Source: Comamonadaceae bacterium CG_4_10_14_3_um_filter_60_75 (GTDB taxonomy: Bacteria; Pseudomonadota; Gammaproteobacteria; Burkholderiales; Burkholderiaceae_C). From it: a stretch of 22,776 nucleotides of DNA. Of the stretch, positions 17,345-22,776 are shown in pieces (position 1 is the first letter of the stretch; the number at the start of each line of letters is the position of its first letter). The translations under genes and the position numbers were made by a program. The notes below the pieces were generated by a model that saw nothing but the letters and a program-made list of their open reading frames with translations, did not search any database and was not told the DNA's origin. The stretch spans positions 1-22,776 of the forward strand of contig PFKL01000193.1 of the NCBI GenBank assembly GCA_002784245.1, given 5' to 3'.

Positions 17345-18439
17345 ATGACCCGCCCCTACAACTTCTCTGCCGGCCCGGCCGCCATGCCCGAGGAGGTGCT
17401 CACGCAGGCCGCCGCCGAGATGCTCAACTGGCACGGCAGCGGCATGGGTGTCATGGAAATGAGCCACCGCGGCAAGGAATTTGGCCAAATTTACGAAGAA
17501 GCCGAAGCCGATTTGCGTGAACTGTTGGCGGTGCCGGCCCATTTCAAACTGCTGTTCATGCAAGGCGGTGGCCTGGCCGAAAACGCCATCGTGCCGCTGA
17601 ACCTGTCGCGTGGCGAGACTGCCGACTTTGTCGTTACCGGCAGTTGGAGCCAGAAGTCGGCACAAGAAGCGCGGCGTTATTGCACAGCAAACGTTGCGGC
17701 CTCGACAGAAAGCAGCGGTTTCACGACGCTACCCGACCCCGCCAGCTGGCAGCTCAGCGCCAAGCCCGCCTACGTGCACATCTGCTCCAACGAGACCATC
17801 AATGGCGTTGAATACCACACACTGCCCGACCTGCACAGTCTGGGCTGTGACGCACCGCTGGTGATTGACTTTTCGTCACACGTCGCCTCGCGGCCGCTGG
17901 ACTGGTCGCGCGTCGGGCTGGCTTTTGGCGGCGCGCAAAAAAACCTCGGCCCCGCCGGGCTGACCCTGGTGGTGGTGCGTGACGATTTGCTCGAGCGCGC
18001 GCTGCCCATCTGCCCCAGCGCTTTCAACTATAAGACGGTCACCGCCAACGCCTCCATGTTCAACACGCCACCGACGTACTCGATGTACGTCGCCGGGCTG
18101 GTGTTCAAGTGGCTCAAGGCCCAGGGTGGTATCCAGGCCATCGAGGCGCGCAACATCGCCAAGGCCCGGCTGCTCTACGACGCCATCGACACCTCAACAC
18201 TGTATGTCAACAAGGTCGAAAAGCATTGCCGCTCACGCATGAACGTGCCGTTTTACCTGCGCGACGAGAACCTGAACGACGCCTTTTTGAGTGGCGCGCG
18301 TGAACGCCGCTTGCTGCAGCTCAAAGGCCACAAATCGGTGGGCGGCATGCGCGCGAGCATCTACAACGCCATGCCGCTCGAAGGCGTGCAAGCGCTGGTG
18401 GACTTCCTGCGTGAATTCGAGACCCAGCATGCGCCATGA
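17345..18439 (+). CDS. serC: Phosphoserine aminotransferase
   Basis: SerC uses PLP to transaminate 3-phosphohydroxypyruvate to phosphoserine in serine synthesis and also acts in the pyridoxal phosphate pathway. The product is 364 residues, as usual. It starts with the family signature YNFSAGPAAMPEEVL, continues with HRGKEF, FMQGGGLAENAIVPLNL and the PLP-binding Lys199 in FGGAQKNLGPAGLT, and ends with the KGHKSVGGMRASIYNAMP segment. No Shine-Dalgarno sequence precedes the ATG; the bases directly upstream belong to an AT-rich interspersed repeat. pheA follows 42 bp later, an order (serC-pheA) common in betaproteobacteria. Confidence 0.97.
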   Translation: MTRPYNFSAGPAAMPEEVLTQAAAEMLNWHGSGMGVMEMSHRGKEFGQIYEEAEADLRELLAVPAHFKLLFMQGGGLAENAIVPLNLSRGETADFVVTGSWSQKSAQEARRYCTANVAASTESSGFTTLPDPASWQLSAKPAYVHICSNETINGVEYHTLPDLHSLGCDAPLVIDFSSHVASRPLDWSRVGLAFGGAQKNLGPAGLTLVVVRDDLLERALPICPSAFNYKTVTANASMFNTPPTYSMYVAGLVFKWLKAQGGIQAIEARNIAKARLLYDAIDTSTLYVNKVEKHCRSRMNVPFYLRDENLNDAFLSGARERRLLQLKGHKSVGGMRASIYNAMPLEGVQALVDFLREFETQHAP

Positions 18440-18481
18440 AACCCGGCCGACCTGGCCTGCGCATCCACGTTAAACACCACC

Positions 18482-19564
18482 ATGGCCCAAACACTCCCTG
18501 AACTGCGTGAACAGATCGACGCTGTTGACCGCGAACTGATCACCCTGTTGAACCAACGTGCAACGCTGGCGCATGCGGTCGGCGAGGTCAAGAAAGTCGA
18601 CGGCTCACCGGTGTTTCGCCCCGACCGCGAAAACCAGGTGATCGCCAACCTGCAGGCGCTCAACCCGGGCCCGCTCAAACAGCACAGCGTGGCCATCATC
18701 TGGCGCGAGATCATGTCGGCCTGTCGAGCGCTGGAAGCGCCGCAACGCGTGGCTTTTCTCGGCCCAGCCGGCACCTTCAGCGAGCAAGCGGCGATCCAGT
18801 TTTTTGGCGGCAGCATGGCGCGCATCCTGTGCGTCAGCATTGACGAAGTGTTTCGCGCCACGGCAGCGGGCAGCGCCGAATTCGGCGTGGTGCCGATTGA
18901 GAATTCATCCGAGGGCGTGATCTCGCGTTCGCTCGACCTGCTGCTCAATTCGCCGCTGCACATCATTGGCGAAACCAGCTTTCTGGTGCGCCACAACCTG
19001 CTGCGCCTGGAACCCGCGCTGCACGACATCGAGGCCGTTTACGCCCATCCGCAAGCGCTGGCGCAGTGCCAGGACTGGCTCACCACGCATCTGCCGCACG
19101 CCGACCGGCGCGCCGCACCCAGCAACGCCGAAGGTGCGCGTCTGGCCGCGACCAACCCCGCTTGGGCGGCGATTGCCAGCGAACGTGCCGGCAGCGAATT
19201 CGGCCTGCATGTGGCGTCCTATGCGATCCAGGACGACGCCTTCAACCGCACGCGGTTTGCGGTGATCTGCCTGCCTGGCATCATGGCCGCACCCGCGGCC
19301 ACCGGCAACGACTGCACCAGCCTGATCGTGTCGGTCACCAACCGGCCCGGTGCGGTGCATGACCTGCTGGTACCGCTGAAAAAACACGGCGTGTCCATGA
19401 CGCGCTTTGAATCCCGCCCGGCACGCTCGGGCCAGTGGGAATACTACTTTTACATCGACCTGCAAGGGCATCCGTCGCAGACCAACGTGGCCGCGGCGCT
19501 GGACGAACTGCGCAACCTGTGCGCGTTCTACAAAGTGCTGGGCACTTACCCGGTAACGGAGTAA
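18482..19564 (+). CDS. pheA: Chorismate mutase / prephenate dehydratase (P-protein)
   Basis: This bifunctional enzyme turns chorismate into prephenate and then phenylpyruvate, the route to phenylalanine. Its 360 residues divide into an AroQ-type chorismate mutase (about 1-88: LREQIDAVDRELITLLNQRATLA), a prephenate dehydratase domain starting at RVAFLGPAGTFSEQAA (about 88-275, catalytic TRF at 257-259) and a C-terminal ACT domain with the phenylalanine-binding ESRP (310-313), so feedback inhibition by phenylalanine is likely. There is no clear ribosome-binding site. The stop is 6 bp before the tyrA start. Confidence 0.96.
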   Translation: MAQTLPELREQIDAVDRELITLLNQRATLAHAVGEVKKVDGSPVFRPDRENQVIANLQALNPGPLKQHSVAIIWREIMSACRALEAPQRVAFLGPAGTFSEQAAIQFFGGSMARILCVSIDEVFRATAAGSAEFGVVPIENSSEGVISRSLDLLLNSPLHIIGETSFLVRHNLLRLEPALHDIEAVYAHPQALAQCQDWLTTHLPHADRRAAPSNAEGARLAATNPAWAAIASERAGSEFGLHVASYAIQDDAFNRTRFAVICLPGIMAAPAATGNDCTSLIVSVTNRPGAVHDLLVPLKKHGVSMTRFESRPARSGQWEYYFYIDLQGHPSQTNVAAALDELRNLCAFYKVLGTYPVTE

Positions 19565-19570
19565 CACGCC

Positions 19571-20440
19571 ATGTTTGAACAACTCGGTTTGATCGGTTGC
19601 GGCCTGATGGGCGGCTCGTTCGCGTTGGCCTTGAAGAAAGCCGGCCTGGTGCAGCGCGTGGTCGGCTACAGCAAGTCGCCCTCTACCACCGAACGGGCGC
19701 GTGCGCTTGGCGTCATCGACGTCGAAGCGCCGTCGGCGCTGCTGGCGGTCTCGGGCGCTGACATCGTGCTGGTCGCGGTACCGGTGGCCTCGTCCGAAGC
19801 CACATTCAAATCAATCCGGCATATGGTCACGCCGCAAACGCTGATCATGGACGTGGGTTCGACCAAAAACGACGTGGTGCAAGCGGCGCAGAACGGCCTG
19901 CGGGAACGGGTCGGCTCTTTCGTTCCTGCGCATCCCATCGCCGGCAAGGAGCGCGCTGGCGTGGAAAACGCCGACGCCGATCTGTACGCCAGACGACAGG
20001 TCATCCTCACCCCCACCGCGGCGACGCAGGCTGAGCAGATTCGCCGTGCGGAAGACGTTTGGCGCGCCATTGGCAGCAAGGTGGTTTACATGACGCCGCA
20101 GGCCCACGACACGACGTTTGCTGCCGTCAGCCATCTGCCGCATCTATTGGCGTTTGCCCTGATGAACACCGTGGGCGGCCAGTCCAGCGGACAAAACTTT
20201 TTGTCTTTGGCGGGGCCCGGTTTTCGCGACAGTACGCGCATCGCTGCCGGTGACCCACAAGTCTGGCGCGACATTTTCATGTCCAACGGCGCCGAGGTGC
20301 TGGCGCAATGCCAGTTGTTGCGTGACCAGTTGCAGCTGTTTGAGACGGCCATGCAGGCGCAAGACCAGCGCACGCTGGAAGCGCTCATCACCCAGGCCAG
20401 CAGCACCCGCGCGCACTGGCGTATGACCGAAATTTCCTGA
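19571..20440 (+). CDS. tyrA: Prephenate dehydrogenase
   Basis: TyrA oxidatively decarboxylates prephenate to 4-hydroxyphenylpyruvate for tyrosine synthesis. The 289-residue protein begins with an NAD(P)-binding Rossmann motif GCGLMGGSFA (9-18) and has PAHPIAGKERAGVENA with the conserved His and SHLPHLLAFAL in the helical dimerisation half. It has neither a chorismate mutase nor an ACT domain, so it is the simple monofunctional form; arogenate use cannot be excluded. GGAG lies 9 bases before the ATG, inside the end of pheA. The stop is 2 bp before the aroA start. Confidence 0.95.
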   Translation: MFEQLGLIGCGLMGGSFALALKKAGLVQRVVGYSKSPSTTERARALGVIDVEAPSALLAVSGADIVLVAVPVASSEATFKSIRHMVTPQTLIMDVGSTKNDVVQAAQNGLRERVGSFVPAHPIAGKERAGVENADADLYARRQVILTPTAATQAEQIRRAEDVWRAIGSKVVYMTPQAHDTTFAAVSHLPHLLAFALMNTVGGQSSGQNFLSLAGPGFRDSTRIAAGDPQVWRDIFMSNGAEVLAQCQLLRDQLQLFETAMQAQDQRTLEALITQASSTRAHWRMTEIS

Positions 20441-20442
20441 CC

Positions 20443-22434
20443 ATGTTTGCCACCGAATTTCTCGACCTGCCGCCACTGCAGGCGGCCAACGGCAGCGTTA
20501 CCCTGCCAGGATCCAAGAGCATTTCCAACCGCGTCTTGCTGTTGGCCGCGCTGTGTCGGGGCCAGACCACGGTACATGACTTGCTGGACTCGGACGACAC
20601 CCGCGTCATGCTCGGCGCCCTGCGCGCCTTGGGTTGCAAGGTTGAACAAAGCGGCGCGGCCGTCACCATCGACGGTCTGGCTGGCAAACTACCGGTGGCG
20701 CAGGCGCAGCTGTTCATGGGCAACGCCGGTACCGCCATTCGCCCGCTGACCGCCGCGCTGGCCGTACTCGGCGGTGACTTTGCGCTGCGTGGCGTGCCGC
20801 GCATGCACGAGCGTCCGATCGGCGATCTGGTCGACGCGCTCAGGCAACTCGGTTGCCGGATCGATTACCTCGAAAAGCCCGGTTTTCCGCCGCTGCGCAT
20901 TGGCCAGCCACAGCTCGCGCTCGCCGCCCCGATCCAGGTGCGTGGCGACGTGTCGAGCCAGTTCCTGACCGCGCTGCTGATGGCGCTGCCGCTGGTGGCC
21001 GTGCAAGATGTCGTGATCGACGTGGTCGGTGAACTGATTTCGCGCCCCTACATTGAGATCACGCTCAAGCTGCTGGCGCGTTTTGGCGTGCGGGTGCAGC
21101 GTGACGGCTGGCAACGCTTTACTGTGCCTGCGCGCAGCCAGCTGACCACGCCGGGCGAAATTCATGTCGAGGCTGACGCCTCATCAGCTAGTTATTTCAT
21201 AGCTGCTGGCGCAATTGCAGCAAGGGCTAGTGACAATAAAAGCGTCAAGATATTGGGCGTGGGCGCGGCCTCTATCCAGGGCGACATCCGCTTTGTCGAA
21301 GCGGCGCAAGCTATGGGCGCGCAGGTCACCAGCGGCGCCAACTGGCTCACAGTTTCCCAAGGTGCCTGGCCGCTCAAGGCGATTGACCTGGACTGCAACC
21401 ACATCCCTGATGCGGCCATGACGCTGGCGGTGATGGCCTTGTACGCGGACGGTACCAGCACGCTGCGCAACATTGCCAGCTGGCGCGTCAAGGAAACCGA
21501 CCGCATTGCTGCCATGGCATGCGAATTGCGCAAGCTCGGCGCCACGGTGACTGAAGGCGCAGACTTCATCCAGATCACGCCACCGGCCAGCGTGTCGAAT
21601 TGGAAAACAGCCAGCATCCACACCTACGACGACCATCGCATGGCGATGTGTTTTTCGCTCGCGGCGTTCAACCCGGCACAGCGCGTCGTGCGCATTGAAG
21701 ACCCGCAGTGTGTGGCCAAGACCTTTCCTGATTATTTTGAAGCGCTGTTTTCTGTGGTTCAAACAAGCGCCGCCAACATCCCGGTGCTCTGCATCGACGG
21801 CCCTACCGCCTCGGGCAAGGGAACGCTGGCCGCACGGGTGGCCCAACAGCTGGGTTACCACCTGCTGGACTCGGGCGCGCTCTACCGCATCACCGCCTTG
21901 GCCGCGGCGCGCGCACAGCTACCGCTGGACACCAGCGGTGCGGCGGCCCTTGCCCGCCTGGCACAAGAGCTACCCATTGCGTTTGACGGCGACCGGGTCC
22001 TGCTGGGCGGCGAAGACATCACTGAGGCCATCCGCAGCGAAGACGTCGGCATGAACGCCTCGCGCATCTCGGCACTGCCAGCGGTGCGCGCCGCGCTGGT
22101 CGACCTGCAACACAGTTTTCGCCAGCTGCCTGGGCTGGTCGCCGACGGCCGCGACATGGGCACGGTGATCTTCCCGGACGCGCCGCTCAAGGTATTTTTG
22201 ACCGCCAGCGCCGAAAAACGTGCACAAAGACGCCACAAACAGTTGATTTCAAAGGGGATTTCAACTACACTCGCTGCTCTTTGCGCAGACCTGCAAGCGC
22301 GCGACGCGCGGGACACCTCCCGCAGTGCCTCGCCTTTGCAGCCTGCGCCAGACGCCTTGCTGCTGGACAACTCTGATTTATCGATTGAAGAATCGCTAAC
22401 CCAGGTGCTCAACTGGTGGCAAGGCAAAACCTGA
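20443..22434 (+). CDS. aroA-cmk: EPSP synthase / cytidylate kinase fusion (AroA-Cmk)
   Basis: One 663-residue frame joins two enzymes usually encoded separately. Residues 1-about 440 are 3-phosphoshikimate 1-carboxyvinyltransferase: PGSKSISNRVLLLAAL near 22, GNAGTAIRPLTA near 94, DASSASYF, NHIPDAAMT, WRVKETDRIAAM, DDHRMAMCFSL and KTFPDYF, all as in class I AroA. Residues about 446-663 are cytidylate kinase, with the P-loop GPTASGKGT from 453, LLDSGALYR and VADGRDMGTVIFPDAPLKVFLTAS. No stop or frameshift separates them; the junction is VQTSAANIPVL. The first half makes the chorismate precursor EPSP; the second phosphorylates CMP and dCMP. An interspersed repeat copy is read in frame at residues 248-266. 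Confidence 0.96.
   Translation: MFATEFLDLPPLQAANGSVTLPGSKSISNRVLLLAALCRGQTTVHDLLDSDDTRVMLGALRALGCKVEQSGAAVTIDGLAGKLPVAQAQLFMGNAGTAIRPLTAALAVLGGDFALRGVPRMHERPIGDLVDALRQLGCRIDYLEKPGFPPLRIGQPQLALAAPIQVRGDVSSQFLTALLMALPLVAVQDVVIDVVGELISRPYIEITLKLLARFGVRVQRDGWQRFTVPARSQLTTPGEIHVEADASSASYFIAAGAIAARASDNKSVKILGVGAASIQGDIRFVEAAQAMGAQVTSGANWLTVSQGAWPLKAIDLDCNHIPDAAMTLAVMALYADGTSTLRNIASWRVKETDRIAAMACELRKLGATVTEGADFIQITPPASVSNWKTASIHTYDDHRMAMCFSLAAFNPAQRVVRIEDPQCVAKTFPDYFEALFSVVQTSAANIPVLCIDGPTASGKGTLAARVAQQLGYHLLDSGALYRITALAAARAQLPLDTSGAAALARLAQELPIAFDGDRVLLGGEDITEAIRSEDVGMNASRISALPAVRAALVDLQHSFRQLPGLVADGRDMGTVIFPDAPLKVFLTASAEKRAQRRHKQLISKGISTTLAALCADLQARDARDTSRSASPLQPAPDALLLDNSDLSIEESLTQVLNWWQGKT
21185..21240 (+). 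repeat. Interspersed repeat copy read in frame inside aroA
   Basis: The bases GCTAGTTATTTCATAGCTGC, then TGGCGC, then AAGGGCTAG match the serC-upstream copy block for block. They encode AroA residues from the second Ser-Ala of DASSASYF to about Lys266. AT-rich codons (AGT, ATA, AAT, AGG) cluster here and are rare elsewhere in the gene. Confidence 0.7.
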
Positions 22435-22559
22435 GGCATCACTGCCTCAAAGCCGGCCCTCACCTGACTTCCTGCATCGCAATGGTGCGCTTCGGGTGAG
22501 GCTCACAAAAACGTAACCCCACGGGTCAAACCGTGATTTAACCTGCGGCTCAAACCGCA
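22433..22559 (+). promoter_or_regulatory. Structured leader of rpsA with four hairpins
   Basis: Four stems can be drawn. GAGGCA/TGCCTC (22433-22448) starts at the aroA-cmk stop. CCTCACC/GGTGAGG (22458-22501) encloses a smaller CGCA/TGCG stem. CACGG/CCGTG (22520-22535) and TGCGG/CCGCA (22544-22559) both have a six-base loop ending in TCAAA and differ by changes that keep pairing. The last ends 7 bases before the rpsA ATG, and there is no Shine-Dalgarno sequence. E. coli rpsA also has a hairpin-rich, SD-poor leader that S1 uses to control its own translation; the same role here is inferred. Confidence 0.55.
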
Positions 22560-22566
22560 CTACAAC

Positions 22567-22776
22567 ATGTCTGAATCTTTTGCCGCCCTGTTTGAAGAAT
22601 CTTTGCAACGCACCGAAATGCGCCCCGGTGAAGTCATCACCGCCGAGGTTGTCCGCATCGACCACAGTTTTGTCGTCGTCAACGCCGGCCTCAAGTCTGA
22701 GGCCTACGTGCCGCTGGAAGAATTCAAAAACGATCAGGGTGAAATCGAAGTCCAGGTCGGCGACTTCGTGTCGGTG
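22567..22776 (+). CDS. rpsA: 30S ribosomal protein S1, N-terminal 70 residues (runs off window)
   Basis: S1 binds mRNA on the small ribosomal subunit and helps unstructured or SD-poor mRNAs start translation. The visible part begins MSESFAALFEESL and enters the first S1 (OB-fold) domain: RPGEVITAEVVRIDHSFVVV, then NAGLKSEAYVPLEEF, the standard start of bacterial S1. The frame is open to the last base. It lies 132 bp after aroA-cmk; the cmk-rpsA order is the same as in E. coli. There is no Shine-Dalgarno sequence before the ATG, and the leader is hairpin-rich, which fits autogenous control. Confidence 0.97.
   Translation, partial: MSESFAALFEESLQRTEMRPGEVITAEVVRIDHSFVVVNAGLKSEAYVPLEEFKNDQGEIEVQVGDFVSV

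Overview
The window is a stretch of GC-rich chromosome from a betaproteobacterium, most likely Comamonadaceae (Burkholderiales) and probably close to Rhodoferax or Polaromonas. This rests on gene order (gyrA-serC-pheA-tyrA-aroA/cmk-rpsA), the aroA-cmk and maoC-pta fusions, an OmpA protein of the Burkholderiales CW...NW type, and a short interspersed repeat whose core I recognise from Comamonadaceae genomes. The genus is an inference; no rRNA gene is present.

Layout. 1-1340 is the 3' part of an amylosucrase gene (+). 1501-1869 is a truncated MarC-type membrane protein (+). 2002-9249 is a run of minus-strand genes: msrA, ntrC, ntrB, a secreted DUF4124 protein, then (after a terminator) glnA with a sigma-54 promoter and two upstream NtrC sites, a MoaB/CinA-type molybdopterin-binding-fold protein, and an EI24/CysZ-like membrane protein. 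9312-9463 and 13472-13623 are two inverted copies of a 152-bp palindromic element. Between them lie rsuA, ackA, a MaoC-Pta fusion gene and an unknown 142-residue gene (all -). ompA (-) and gyrA (+) then diverge, and the rest is a plus-strand series: gyrA, serC, pheA, tyrA, fused aroA-cmk, and the start of rpsA.

How the genes work together. NtrB/NtrC and glnA form the nitrogen-assimilation unit: NtrC made here should bind the two sites found upstream of glnA and activate its sigma-54 promoter. Pta and AckA interconvert acetyl-CoA, acetyl phosphate and acetate. serC, pheA, tyrA and aroA supply serine and aromatic amino acids; cmk and rpsA add nucleotide supply and translation. Close spacing in this cluster suggests coupled expression, and the rpsA leader carries several hairpins and no Shine-Dalgarno sequence.

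I see no phage, secretion system, CRISPR array, toxin system or biosynthetic cluster. The most unusual features are the repeats: a roughly 55-65 bp interspersed repeat is carried in frame inside ntrC and aroA, probably in degenerate form in rsuA, and also lies directly upstream of serC. All copies have the same orientation on the + strand.
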